Shown in pieces: positions 1 to 10,606 of a DNA stretch of 64,000 nucleotides. The position numbers and the translations under genes are program-made. This DNA comes from Oerskovia turbata. GTDB lineage: Bacteria; Actinomycetota; Actinomycetes; Actinomycetales; Cellulomonadaceae. The notes under the pieces are model-generated. The model made no database searches, had not been told where the DNA came from, and was given only the letters and a program-made list of their open reading frames with translations. Within the stretch, counting starts at the first letter, position 1. The number at the start of each line of letters is the position of its first letter. The stretch spans positions 14,348 to 78,347 of the forward strand of contig NZ_JOFV01000016.1 of NCBI RefSeq assembly GCF_000718325.1, given 5' to 3'.

Positions 1-1618
<1,618 letters not shown>

Positions 1619-1660
1619 CTACGCCGGGCCCGGCGACGCTCCGAAATGTCACCGACGCAC

Positions 1661-1691
1661 AGCATAGCGCATTTATCTTGACGTCAAGATA
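1661..1691 (-). promoter_or_regulatory. putative acnA promoter with an 18-bp operator palindrome
   Basis: Bases 1674-1691 read TATCTTGACGTCAAGATA, a perfect 18-bp palindrome in an AT-rich island. On the minus strand it contains TTGACG, usable as a -35 box, and TATGCT (plus-strand 1661-1666) lies 15 bp downstream as a -10 box. The spacer is short, so the boxes are tentative. The palindrome also covers the stop codon of the upstream ATPase gene. A homodimeric repressor could block the -35 element here. The regulator cannot be named from the sequence. Confidence 0.55.
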
Positions 1692-4185
1692 TCGGCCGCG
1701 GAGCGAACCGGCCCGGGCCCCCCGCGAGCCTCGGCGTGAGCACGCGGTACACGGCCTCGATCGCGGCCCAGCCCACGAGCACCGCGACGGCGATGACCAG
1801 CGCCTCGGACGCCGTCGGGACCTGGAGCGCGAAGAAGTCACGCACCCACGGGATCGCGACCGCCAGCCCCGCGCAAGCCGCGAGCGCCACGATCAGCGCG
1901 ACCTTCCACCCGTTGAGCGGGCGCGCCTGGACGCCCACGATCCACAACGACACCCCGACGAGCACGAGCGTCGCGGCCGAGCGGGCGTCGTCGGTGCCCA
2001 CGAGCGGGCGCAGGTACCCGTACACGGTCAGGATCACGGCCCCGACGACCACGCCGGCCGGGACGGCGAAGCCCAGCACGCGCCGCAGGAAGCCCGCGAG
2101 GTAGCGGCGGTCGTTGGGCGGCAGCGCGAGGAAGAACGCCGGGATGCCGATCGTGAGCGAACCCGCGAGCGTCATGTGCCGGGGCAGGAACGGGTACGGC
2201 CACACGAGCAGCACGACGGACACGGCGAGGATCGCGGCGTACGTCGTCTTGGCGAGGAACAGGCTCGCGACGCGCTCCATGTTCGCCATGACCCGCCGCC
2301 CATGCGCCAGGACCCCGGGCAGCGTCGCGAACCGGCCGTCGACGAGCACGACGCGTGCCACGGCCTTGGTCGCGGGCGCGCCGTTGCCCATCGCGATCCC
2401 GAGGTCAGCGTCCTTGAGCGCCAGGGCGTCGTTGACGCCGTCGCCCGTCATGCCGACCACGTGGCCGCGGGACTGGAGGGCATGCACGATCGCGCGCTTC
2501 TGCTCGGGCGTCACGCGGCCGTACACGTCGTGCGCGTCGACGACCTCGGCGAGGCGCTCCGGGTCGGCGGGCAGGGAGCGTGCGTCGAAACCCTCGACCC
2601 GGACCCCCTCGCCGTGCAGGGCGACCGAGGTCGCGATCGCCGCGACGGTGGCGGGGTTGTCGCCCGAGATGACCTTGGCCCGGGTTCCCTGCCGCCGGAA
2701 GTACTCGAGCGTCTGCGCGGCGTCCGGGCGGATGCGCTCCCCCAGGACGGCGAGCAGTGCGGGGGCGAGGTCGGTCGGGAGGGGCGCCTCCGCCGTCGGG
2801 AGGCCGCTCGGGGCGTGCGCGAGCAGCACCACGCGCGCGCCCGTGCCCGCGGCCTCGCCGACCTCGGCGAGCGCGGCCGTCGCCGGGCCGTCGGTGCGCC
2901 CGGCGAGCAGGATCTCGGGTGCCCCCAGCACGAACGCCCCCGCCTCCGTCAGCACCGCGCTCCACTTGCGTGCCGAGGAGAACGGGACGGACCCCGTCAC
3001 CGCTGCGGGCGATGTGTCCGCGAGCCCGTCGGCGAGCGCCCTGGACGTCGCGTTGCCGTCCGGGTCGGCCGCGAGCGCCGCGAGCGCCTCGCGCGCGCCC
3101 CGGGCCGGGGCGAGGGGTTTCAGCGCGGTCAGGGCGACGTGCCCGTCGGTGAGCGTCCCGGTCTTGTCGAGGCACAGGACGTCGACGCGCGCGAGGATCT
3201 CGACCGCGGGCAGCTCCTGCACGAGGACCTTCTGGCGCGCGAGCAGCGTGGCCGCGATCGCGAAGTTGAGCGAGGTCAGCAGGACCAGACCTTCGGGGAT
3301 CATCCCGACGACGCCCGCGACCGCGGCGACCACACCGTCGCGCCAGGTCCCGTCCGCGATCGACGCGCGCACGCCGCCCGTGTAGTTGAGCTGGCTCCAG
3401 AACAGCAGCAACGAGATGGGCACGATCCCGAACGAGACGACCTTGAGGATCTTGTTCACGCCCTCGCGCAGCTCGGAGCGCACGACCGAGAACTTCTTGG
3501 CCTCGGACGTGATGCGCTGGGCGTACCCCTCCTCGCCCACGCGCACCACGCGGCACACGGCGGTTCCCGCGACGACCGTCGAGCCCGACAGCACCTCGTC
3601 GCCCACGATCTTGTGCACGGGACGCGACTCCCCGGTGAGCATCGACTCGTCGACCTCGAGCCCCGTGACCTCGAGCACGCGTGCGTCGGCCGGGACCTGG
3701 TCGCCCGTCCCGACGAGCAGCACGTCGCCCTGCACCACGTCGTCCAGCGCGACCTGCTGCTCGGCCCCGTCCCTCACGACCCGGGCGGAGGGCGCGGTGA
3801 GGATCGAGAGCCGGTCGAGCGTCCGCTTGGCCCGGTACTCGGTGACGATGCCGATCGCCGCGTTGATCACCACCACGAACCCGAAGACCGCGTCGGGCCA
3901 CCGGCCCGTGAGGAGCACGAGCGTCACGGCGACCGCGAGGATCAGGTTGAAGAGCGTGAAGACGTTGGAGCGCAGGATCGCGGTGAGCGAGCGCGACGTC
4001 GAGCGGGTCGTCCGGTTGGTCTGCCCGGCCCGGACGCGCTCGGCGACCTCCCGGGCGCTCAGCCCGGTGCCCACGTCGTGAGGTGCCGTCCCGTTCCCGG
4101 GTTCGGCCCCCCGGCCCGACGGCGGAGCGTCCGCCGGGCCCACCGGCCCGGTCGCGGACGTCTCGTCGTCGGCGAGGCTGCTCAC
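1684..4185 (-). CDS. P-type cation-transporting ATPase, CtpE-like
   Basis: An 833-residue P-type ATPase that would move a cation across the plasma membrane using ATP. Visible parts in order: an N-terminal low-complexity stretch; the first membrane pair; the actuator loop with LTGES; MIPEGLVLLTS in the fourth membrane segment; the phosphorylation motif DKTGT with Asp near residue 340; the hinge motif MTGDGVNDALALKDADLGIA; and several C-terminal membrane segments. There is no N-terminal CxxC metal domain and no CPC motif, so it is not a Cu/Zn/Cd pump. The IPEGLVLLTS segment matches the CtpE subfamily, implicated in calcium uptake in mycobacteria; the ion here is inferred. The GTG at 4185 is chosen because CACAAT lies 6 nt upstream; longer in-frame starts exist. 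Confidence 0.88.
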   Translation of the reverse strand: MSSLADDETSATGPVGPADAPPSGRGAEPGNGTAPHDVGTGLSAREVAERVRAGQTNRTTRSTSRSLTAILRSNVFTLFNLILAVAVTLVLLTGRWPDAVFGFVVVINAAIGIVTEYRAKRTLDRLSILTAPSARVVRDGAEQQVALDDVVQGDVLLVGTGDQVPADARVLEVTGLEVDESMLTGESRPVHKIVGDEVLSGSTVVAGTAVCRVVRVGEEGYAQRITSEAKKFSVVRSELREGVNKILKVVSFGIVPISLLLFWSQLNYTGGVRASIADGTWRDGVVAAVAGVVGMIPEGLVLLTSLNFAIAATLLARQKVLVQELPAVEILARVDVLCLDKTGTLTDGHVALTALKPLAPARGAREALAALAADPDGNATSRALADGLADTSPAAVTGSVPFSSARKWSAVLTEAGAFVLGAPEILLAGRTDGPATAALAEVGEAAGTGARVVLLAHAPSGLPTAEAPLPTDLAPALLAVLGERIRPDAAQTLEYFRRQGTRAKVISGDNPATVAAIATSVALHGEGVRVEGFDARSLPADPERLAEVVDAHDVYGRVTPEQKRAIVHALQSRGHVVGMTGDGVNDALALKDADLGIAMGNGAPATKAVARVVLVDGRFATLPGVLAHGRRVMANMERVASLFLAKTTYAAILAVSVVLLVWPYPFLPRHMTLAGSLTIGIPAFFLALPPNDRRYLAGFLRRVLGFAVPAGVVVGAVILTVYGYLRPLVGTDDARSAATLVLVGVSLWIVGVQARPLNGWKVALIVALAACAGLAVAIPWVRDFFALQVPTASEALVIAVAVLVGWAAIEAVYRVLTPRLAGGPGRFAPRPIS

Positions 4186-4315
4186 CCCTCGATTGTGCCC
4201 GCTGGCGGGCGCGCCGCCCTGTCGAGGCCCGATCGCGCGCCGCTCCCCTCGACCCGGCCCCCCGACATGCGCGCGACGCACGTGCCGTTGTACGCACGTG
4301 CCGTGGCGCGCGTGC

Positions 4316-5449
4316 CTACTCCTCGTCGCGCGTCGTGATCGACGGTTCTCCGGTCCACGGCACGACGCGTTCCGGCGCGTCCTTGCGCGGTCGGTAGACG
4401 ACCTGGGCGTGGAAGACGAAGCGCAGCAGGAACGCGACGACCAGGGTCAGGGCCTGCGCCAGGACGGGGGGCATTCCCGTCAGGACCACGAGCCAGTGCA
4501 GGAACGGCAGCCGGACCGCGGCCTCGATGCCGTTGAACGTGAAGGACTGCGCCGCGCGCTTCCACACGCTGCGCCCTTCCGCACGCAGGTCGTGGAACAC
4601 GAAGTGCTCGAGGAGCAGGAAGTTCGTGACGATCGTGACCGCGGCCGAGACCACCGCGGCAGGCATGTAGTGCACCCCGACCTGCTCGAGCCCCCACATG
4701 ATCGCCAGGTTCAGCACCGCACCGAACGCCCCGACGAGCGCGAACGTCGACATCCGACCGAACCGCAGCGCCGTGAGCTGCTGCAGGTACCGCAGACCGT
4801 TCGCGAACGTCGCCTTGGACTGCCCCGCGAACCGCTCCCCGAACACGAAGGGCTCCTCGACGACCGCGACCTTGTTGCGCGCCAGGATCTCCAGCAGGAT
4901 CTTGAACCCCCTGGGGCGCAGGGCGACGAGGTCGATCGAGCCGGTCCGGACCGCGAAGAACCCCGTCATGGGGTCGGTCACGTTGCGCAGCCGCACCGGG
5001 AACATCGAGCGTGCGAGCAGCGAGGACGCCGTCGAGACCAGCCGGCGCCACCGCCCGTCGAGCCCGCCCGGGTCGCCGCCGCCCACGTACCGCGAGGCGA
5101 CCACCACGTCCGCCCCGGTCGCCGCGGCGGTCTCCAGCAGGACGGGGACCATCTCGGGCGGGTGCTGCAGGTCGCCGTCCATCACGACGACCCACTCGCC
5201 CCGCGCAGCCCGAAGGCCTTCGACCACCGCCCCGCTCAGACCGCCGACGGGCTGGTCCCGGTGGAGCAACCGGACCGGCACCACCGAGGACGCCGCGACC
5301 CGACGGATCACGTCCGGCGTGTCGTCCCGCGAGTCGTCGACGAACAGCACCTCCGCGTCGAGCCCCCGCGTCGCGTCACCGATGCGGCGCACGAGCTCGC
5401 GGACGTTCGGCCCCTCGTTGAACGTCGGGACCACCACGGTGACCTGCAT
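4316..5449 (-). CDS. GT2 glycosyltransferase with C-terminal GtrA membrane domain
   Basis: A 377-residue fusion. Residues about 1-230 are a family 2 glycosyltransferase of the polyprenyl-phosphate mannose/glucose synthase type, with TVVVPTFNEGPNV at the N terminus, VDDSRDDT and MDGDLQHPPE. Residues about 245-370 form four membrane segments of the GtrA family (FALVGAFGAVLNLAIM and following). Such proteins load a sugar from a nucleotide donor onto polyprenyl phosphate, and the GtrA part is thought to flip or anchor the product. The ATG at 5449 has GAGGG just upstream and starts exactly at the Rossmann strand. The gene stands alone between the ATPase and the RNA methyltransferase, so the acceptor pathway is not shown. 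Confidence 0.88.
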   Translation of the reverse strand: MQVTVVVPTFNEGPNVRELVRRIGDATRGLDAEVLFVDDSRDDTPDVIRRVAASSVVPVRLLHRDQPVGGLSGAVVEGLRAARGEWVVVMDGDLQHPPEMVPVLLETAAATGADVVVASRYVGGGDPGGLDGRWRRLVSTASSLLARSMFPVRLRNVTDPMTGFFAVRTGSIDLVALRPRGFKILLEILARNKVAVVEEPFVFGERFAGQSKATFANGLRYLQQLTALRFGRMSTFALVGAFGAVLNLAIMWGLEQVGVHYMPAAVVSAAVTIVTNFLLLEHFVFHDLRAEGRSVWKRAAQSFTFNGIEAAVRLPFLHWLVVLTGMPPVLAQALTLVVAFLLRFVFHAQVVYRPRKDAPERVVPWTGEPSITTRDEE

Positions 5450-5619
5450 GTGCCCTCTTCTGCTCGTCGGACCGGCGGCTACCGGCACGTCCACCCATCG
5501 TCCCCCGGGACCGGTGCGGACGACAGGCGAACGCGTCCGCACGGTGGCCGGGTGGGCCGGACCGAGAGCGCGGACACCGGCACGACGCTACCTGGCGGGC
5601 CCTCCCGGCAGCACACGGC

Positions 5620-6897
5620 TCACCGCGTGAGGACGGCGATCGCCTCGACGTGGTGGGTGTGCGGGAAGAGGTCGTACCCGGTGACGGACTCGACGCCGTA
5701 CCCGTGCTTCGCGAGGTAGGCGATGTCGCGGGCCAGGGCTGCGGGGTCGCACGCGACGTAGACGACGCGGGGGGCCTGGAGCGCGGCGACAGCGTCGACG
5801 ACCTTGCGGCCTGCGCCCGTGCGCGGCGGGTCGAGGACCACGACGTCGGCCGTCGGCGCGGCGTGGTCCTTGGCCGCGAGCACCTTTTCGACCGAGCCGT
5901 GGTGGAGCTCGACCTGCGGCTTCTCGAACGCGTTGCGGCGGGCGTCCTTGACGGCACGCTCGTCACCCTCGATCGCGACGACCCGCCCCGTCTCCCCGAC
6001 GGCGTCGGCGAGCGGCAGCGTGAAGAGTCCCGCGCCCGAGTACAGGTCGACCACGGTCGCCTCGTCGAGCTGTCCTGCGGCCCGCAGCACGGCCTCCGCG
6101 AGGAGCGCGGGCGCCTCACGGTGGACCTGCCAGAAGCCGTCGGCCGCTACCCGGTAGGAGTGCTCGGTCCCCGCGACCGTCACGGTCTCGGTGACCGCGC
6201 GCCGGGCGTGCGGCCGACGGTCGATGTGCCCCGAGTGCCAGACGATTCCGTCGACGAGCAGGATCGGGTCGGCGCCACCTGCGGGGGCGACGAGCTCGAG
6301 ACGGGTCCCGGGTCGCCAGCGGCGCGTGAAGACCTCTTCGGCCTCGGCGAGGGCCGCGACCTCGGGTGTCGCGAGCGGCATCGCGTCGAGCGCGACGACG
6401 TCGTGCGATCGGAACACGCGCATGCCCGCACGGCCCGCGTCGTCGGCGACCAGGTCGATGCGGGTGCGGTAGCCGAGGCCGCCACGCTCGTCGTCCCCGG
6501 GCGCACCTTCAACCTCTACCTGAAGGTCAAGGCCGGCGAGGCGCTTGAGCTGCTCCTGGAGCACAGCAGCCTTCCAGCGGCGCTGCGCGGGCAGGGACAC
6601 GTGCGAGAGCTCGCCACCGCCCGCTCCGCCGGGCCCGGCAGCAGGCCAGGCCGCGGGAACCCGGTCGTCGGAGGCGTCGAGGATCTCGACCGCGTCGGCA
6701 CGCCAGAACTTCGCGTCCTCCCCGTCGTCGGTGATCCGGGCCAGCACCCGCTCACCCGGCAGCGCGTGCCGGACGAAGACGACGCGCCCGTCGAGTCGCG
6801 CGACGCAGTGGCCGCCGTGCGCGACAGGTCCGACCTCGAGCTCGACCAGAGGTTGAGACTCGGGGGCGGTGGACGTGGGGTTCAGGGTTTCAGACAC
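5620..6897 (-). CDS. TRAM-domain RNA (uracil-5-)-methyltransferase, TrmA/RlmD family
   Basis: A 425-residue SAM-dependent methyltransferase expected to make 5-methyluridine in rRNA or tRNA. Residues about 15-80 are a TRAM RNA-binding domain (ELEVGPVAHGGHCVARLDG). The C-terminal Rossmann domain has DLYSGAGLFTLPLA, DPPRTGAG and the catalytic motif ACDPAALARDI with Cys near residue 383. The iron-sulfur cysteines that RlmD-type enzymes carry after the TRAM domain are not seen; the equivalent stretch reads GPGGAGGGELSHV. The start is a GTG with GATACT six bases upstream, suggesting a leaderless message. It lies downstream of kimA on the same strand, as in mycobacteria (Rv2689c next to Rv2690c). 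The exact target base is unknown. Confidence 0.86.
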   Translation of the reverse strand: MSETLNPTSTAPESQPLVELEVGPVAHGGHCVARLDGRVVFVRHALPGERVLARITDDGEDAKFWRADAVEILDASDDRVPAAWPAAGPGGAGGGELSHVSLPAQRRWKAAVLQEQLKRLAGLDLQVEVEGAPGDDERGGLGYRTRIDLVADDAGRAGMRVFRSHDVVALDAMPLATPEVAALAEAEEVFTRRWRPGTRLELVAPAGGADPILLVDGIVWHSGHIDRRPHARRAVTETVTVAGTEHSYRVAADGFWQVHREAPALLAEAVLRAAGQLDEATVVDLYSGAGLFTLPLADAVGETGRVVAIEGDERAVKDARRNAFEKPQVELHHGSVEKVLAAKDHAAPTADVVVLDPPRTGAGRKVVDAVAALQAPRVVYVACDPAALARDIAYLAKHGYGVESVTGYDLFPHTHHVEAIAVLTR

Positions 6898-7045
6898 TCC
6901 CCCAGTATCCCGGACGCGAGAGGTCCGCGGCTCCGGACCGTCGGCCGACCGGACGTGGGACGGCACACGTTCTCGACGAACCGGCCGACGAACCGGTGTC
7001 GGGCCCGAGCCGGGATGCCGCGTCGCGCTCCCGTGCAGGGCGCCG

Positions 7046-9058
7046 TCAGTAGCGGCGGTTGATCCGCTGCTGGGCCGCGAAGTTCTCCTTCTCGAGCCCT
7101 GTCTGCCCCTTGGTCGACGAGAGCTGCCACGGCACGGACGCCACGACCACTCCCGGGGTGAACAGAAGGCGGCCCTTGAGCCGCAGCGCACTCTGGTTGT
7201 GCAGCAGGTGCTCCCACCAGTGCCCCACCACGTACTCCGGGATGTAGACCACGACCAGGTCGCGCGGGCTCTCCCGCCGGATCGAGCGCACGTAGGACAG
7301 GATCGGACGGGTGATCTCGCGGTAGGGAGAGTCGAGGACGCGCAGCGGGACCGGGAGGTCGAGCGCCTCCCACTCCTCGGTGAACGAGGCGACCTCCTCG
7401 GGGTCCACGCCCACCGTCACGGCCTCCAGGACCGAAGGCCGCGACGCGCGGGCATAGGCGAGGGCACGCATGGTCGGCTTGTGCAGCTTGGAGACCAGGA
7501 CGAGCGCATGGACACGGCTCGGCAGGGCACGCGCCGCGGCCGGGTCCTCACCCAGCGTCAGCTCCTCGCTCACCGAGTCGTAGTGCTTGCGGATCGCCCG
7601 CATGAGCACGAAGACGACACCCATCGCGAGGATCGCGATCCACGCACCGTGCGTGAACTTGGTCACCAGCACGATGACCAGGACCGTGCCCGTCATACCG
7701 AAACCGATCGCGTTCACGACTCGGGACCGCTTCATCTTGGTACGGAAACGCGGGTCCGGGGTCGTGCGCAGCTCGCGCGTCCAGTGCTTGATCATGCCGA
7801 GCTGCGAGAGCGTGAAGGACACGAAGACGCCGACGATGTAGAGCTGGATCAGTCGCGTGACCTGTGCGTCGAAGGCCCAGATCAGGGCGATCGCCGCGAC
7901 CGCGAGCGTCACGATCCCGTTCGAGAACGCCAGCCGGTCGCCGCGCGTGTGCAGCTGACGCGGCAGGTAGCCGTCCTTGGCCAGGATCGAGCCCAGCACC
8001 GGGAACCCGTTGAACGCCGTGTTCGCGGCGAAGACGAGGATCAGGCCGGTCACCGCCGCCACCAGGTAGAACGCGAGCGGGAAGCCCTGGAAGATCGTCT
8101 GGGCGAGCTGGCCGATGACCGGGTCCTGCACGAAGTCGTCGGGCACGGGTCGACCGTCGATCGTGAGCTGCTCGGCCGGGTTCTCGGCGAAGTGCACGCC
8201 GGTCTTCTGCGCGAGGAAGAGGATCGCCATGATCATGAAGGCCGAGATGGTGCCGAGCAGCGCGAGCGTCGTGGCCGCGTTGCGCGACTTGGGCTTCTTG
8301 AACGCCGGCACGCCGTTGCTGATGGCCTCGACTCCCGTGAGGGCGGCACAGCCCGACGCGAAGGCTCGCGCGACGAGGAACGCCCCCGCAATCCCGGTCA
8401 GCCCCTGGTCGAAGTGGCTCTCCGCGACGAGCTGGTAGGACGCGCTCTCGGCCATGGGCAGAGTCCCCGTCGCGTACCGGACGAAGCCGACCACGGCCGT
8501 CATCCCGATCGCGAACATGAACAGGTAGACCGGGATCGCGAAGAAGGACCCGGACTCCTTGACACCCCTGAGGTTGACCATGGCGAGCAGGGCCACGAGC
8601 GTGATGGCGAACGCCGCCTCGTGGCCGCGCAGGAACGGCATCGCTGCCGCCGCGTACTGGGCTCCCGAGGAGATCGACACGGCGACCGTCAGGACGTAGT
8701 CGACCATGAGCGCGGAGGCCACCCCGACGCCGGCCGTGGGGCCGAGGTTGACGGTCGCGACCTCGTAGTCGCCACCGCCCGACGGGTAGGCGTGCACGTT
8801 CTGGCGGTACGACGCGACCACGGTCAGCAGGACCACGACGACCGCGAGCCCGACCCACGGCGAGATCGTCGTGGCCGCGAGGCCCGCGATCGACAGCGTC
8901 AGGAGGATCTCGTCGGGTGCGTACGCCACCGACGAGAGCGCGTCCGAGGCGAAGACCGGCAGCGCGATGCGCTTCGGCAGCAGGGTGTGCCCCAAGTCGT
9001 CGCTGCGGACGGGGCGTCCGAGCAACAGGCGTTTGGCGGCATCAGCGATATCCGACAC
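7046..9058 (-). CDS. kimA: KimA-type APC-superfamily potassium importer
   Basis: A 670-residue membrane transporter. The first about 470 residues hold some twelve hydrophobic segments with APC-fold signatures that follow Bacillus KimA closely: SDALSSVAYAPDEILL, SYRQNVHAYPSGGGDY, VDYILTVAVSIS-like VDYVLTVAVSIS, FASGCAALTGVEAISNGVPA and TRGDRLAFSNGIV. The remaining about 190 residues form a soluble tail. KimA imports K+ with protons. The gene is divergent from ceoB/ceoC, which encode TrkA-type regulatory proteins, supporting a role in K+ handling. The GTG at 9058 is chosen because TAGCAT (plus-strand 9067-9072) lies eight bases upstream, a leaderless arrangement. Amino-acid transport is the alternative annotation, but the similarity favours K+. 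Confidence 0.85.
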   Translation of the reverse strand: MSDIADAAKRLLLGRPVRSDDLGHTLLPKRIALPVFASDALSSVAYAPDEILLTLSIAGLAATTISPWVGLAVVVVLLTVVASYRQNVHAYPSGGGDYEVATVNLGPTAGVGVASALMVDYVLTVAVSISSGAQYAAAAMPFLRGHEAAFAITLVALLAMVNLRGVKESGSFFAIPVYLFMFAIGMTAVVGFVRYATGTLPMAESASYQLVAESHFDQGLTGIAGAFLVARAFASGCAALTGVEAISNGVPAFKKPKSRNAATTLALLGTISAFMIMAILFLAQKTGVHFAENPAEQLTIDGRPVPDDFVQDPVIGQLAQTIFQGFPLAFYLVAAVTGLILVFAANTAFNGFPVLGSILAKDGYLPRQLHTRGDRLAFSNGIVTLAVAAIALIWAFDAQVTRLIQLYIVGVFVSFTLSQLGMIKHWTRELRTTPDPRFRTKMKRSRVVNAIGFGMTGTVLVIVLVTKFTHGAWIAILAMGVVFVLMRAIRKHYDSVSEELTLGEDPAAARALPSRVHALVLVSKLHKPTMRALAYARASRPSVLEAVTVGVDPEEVASFTEEWEALDLPVPLRVLDSPYREITRPILSYVRSIRRESPRDLVVVYIPEYVVGHWWEHLLHNQSALRLKGRLLFTPGVVVASVPWQLSSTKGQTGLEKENFAAQQRINRRY

Positions 9059-9224
9059 GTTGGCCCATGCTAGGCCCTCCGGGAGCGGATGACCCGTCCA
9101 CGGTCCCGACAGCTCTCGGTGAACCTCGGCGAATCTCGGCGAACCCGTACCGCGACGACGCCGGACCCGCCGCCGCACCGCGCGCCGTACCAGGACAGGA
9201 CGGTCGCGCGGTAGCGTTTCGTCC
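9059..9224. promoter_or_regulatory. divergent promoter region of kimA and ceoB
   Basis: The 166-bp gap carries one -10-like hexamer for each direction. TAGCAT on the minus strand (plus-strand 9067-9072) ends eight bases before the kimA GTG. TAGCGT at 9212-9217 ends seven bases before the ceoB GTG. Neither gene has a Shine-Dalgarno sequence between hexamer and start codon, so both messages are probably leaderless. I looked for a ydaO-type c-di-AMP riboswitch, which controls kimA in Bacillus, and see none; a leaderless kimA message would have no room for one. Confidence 0.55.
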
Positions 9225-9893
9225 GTGCACTTCGTGATCATGGGATGTGGCCGTGTCGGCGCCACCCTCGCCCAGTCTCTCGAGAACCGCGGCCACTCGG
9301 TCGCCGTCGTCGACCAGAACCCCGATGCCTTCCGACGGCTGTCCGCGGAGTTCTCCGGCAAGAAGGTGACGGGCCTGGGGTTCGACCGGGACACCCTGAT
9401 CCAGGCGGGGGTCGAGGACGCCTACGCGTTCGCGGCGGTCTCCGACGGCGACAACTCCAACATCCTCGCCGCGCGCGTGGTCCGCGAGACCTACGGCGTC
9501 GACAACGTCGTGGCCCGGATCTACGACCCGCACCGCGCCGAGATCTACCAGCGCCTCGGCATCCCGACCGTCGCGACCGTCCGGTGGACCTCCGACCAGG
9601 TGCTGCGCAGGATGCTGCCCCTCGGCGCGACCGACGAGTACCGAGACCCCTCCGGGCAGGTCCGGCTCGCACAGACCGACTTCCACCCCGAGTGGGTCGG
9701 ACGCACCGTGGCCACGATCGAGTCCGTGACCGGCTCCCGCGTCGCGTTCCTGGGACGGTTCGGCGAGGGCGTCCTCGCGACCCCCGGCACCGTCCTGCAG
9801 GAGAACGACGTGCTGCACGTGCTCATGCGCTCCGCGGACGCTCCCACGGTCGAGCGCCTCCTCACGCACGCACCGAAGATCGAGGAGAACTGA
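9225..9893 (+). CDS. ceoB: TrkA-family K+ uptake regulatory protein (first of a pair)
   Basis: A 222-residue RCK protein that binds NAD(H) or nucleotides and regulates K+ transport at the cytoplasmic face of a membrane partner. The N terminus has the nucleotide-binding fold with GCGRVG at residues 7-12, and the second half is a TrkA-C domain (RLAQTDFHPEWVGRTVATIE). The GTG start is preceded by TAGCGT seven bases upstream. Its stop overlaps the start of ceoC by one base (TGATG), so the two are translationally coupled. Order and strand match Mycobacterium ceoB-ceoC (Rv2691-Rv2692). No TrkH/TrkG/KtrB channel subunit is nearby; the adjacent divergent transporter is KimA-like. Confidence 0.9.
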   Translation: MHFVIMGCGRVGATLAQSLENRGHSVAVVDQNPDAFRRLSAEFSGKKVTGLGFDRDTLIQAGVEDAYAFAAVSDGDNSNILAARVVRETYGVDNVVARIYDPHRAEIYQRLGIPTVATVRWTSDQVLRRMLPLGATDEYRDPSGQVRLAQTDFHPEWVGRTVATIESVTGSRVAFLGRFGEGVLATPGTVLQENDVLHVLMRSADAPTVERLLTHAPKIEEN

Positions 9894-10606
9894 TGCACGT
9901 CGTCATCGTCGGGGCAGGTTCCGTCGGGCGCTCGATCGCCCGTGAGCTGCTCAGCCACGACCACGAGGTCATGATCATCGACAAGCAGCCGGCCGCGATG
10001 CGCGTCGCGCAGGTCGCGGACGCCGACTGGCTCCTCGCCGATGCGTGCGAGCTCTCGACCCTCGCCGAGGCGAAGGTCGACGAGTGCGACGTCATCGTCG
10101 CGGCCACGGGCGACGACAAGGTCAACCTCGTGGTCTCGCTCCTCGCGAAGACCGAGTTCGGTGTCCCGCGGACCGTGGCGCGCGTCAACAACCCCAAGAA
10201 CGAGTGGATGTTCGACGAGTCCTGGGGCGTCGACGTCGCGGTCTCGACGCCCCGCATCATGACGTCCATGGTCGAGGAGGCCGTCGCGGTCGGTGACCTC
10301 GTCCGGATCTTCACCTTCCACCAGTCGGGCGCCGACATCCTCGAGCTCACGCTGCCGCCCGACTCGCCGCTCATCGGCACGCGCGTCGGCCAGGTGGACT
10401 GGCCCCAGGACACCGTGCTCGCGGCGATCGTCCGCGGGACCCAGCCCATCGCGCCGAGCATCGACGACACCCTGGAGATCGGCGACGAGCTCCTCATCGT
10501 CACGGGACGCGACGTCGACGAGGCGGAGCTCCTGCGGGTCCTGGTCGACCCGTCGCCCGACGAGGACACCGGGACGGTCGACGGGTCGACCGTCCTGCCC
10601 GTCTGA
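9893..10606 (+). CDS. ceoC: TrkA-family K+ uptake regulatory protein (second of a pair)
   Basis: A 237-residue paralogue of the preceding protein: TrkA-N fold with GAGSVG at residues 7-12, then a TrkA-C domain (DILELTLPPDSPLIGTRVGQ) and a short acidic tail. It probably forms a mixed ring with CeoB, sensing nucleotides and gating a K+ transporter. The ATG overlaps the ceoB stop by one base. A 17-bp exact tandem duplication begins inside the last codons and runs past the stop codon, so the last residues could have been altered by the duplication. Confidence 0.9.
   Translation: MHVVIVGAGSVGRSIARELLSHDHEVMIIDKQPAAMRVAQVADADWLLADACELSTLAEAKVDECDVIVAATGDDKVNLVVSLLAKTEFGVPRTVARVNNPKNEWMFDESWGVDVAVSTPRIMTSMVEEAVAVGDLVRIFTFHQSGADILELTLPPDSPLIGTRVGQVDWPQDTVLAAIVRGTQPIAPSIDDTLEIGDELLIVTGRDVDEAELLRVLVDPSPDEDTGTVDGSTVLPV

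Noticed and set aside
9059..9224. A ydaO-type c-di-AMP riboswitch upstream of kimA
   Set aside because: The conserved GC-rich core elements are not visible and the promoter-like hexamer lies only eight bases before the start, leaving no leader.
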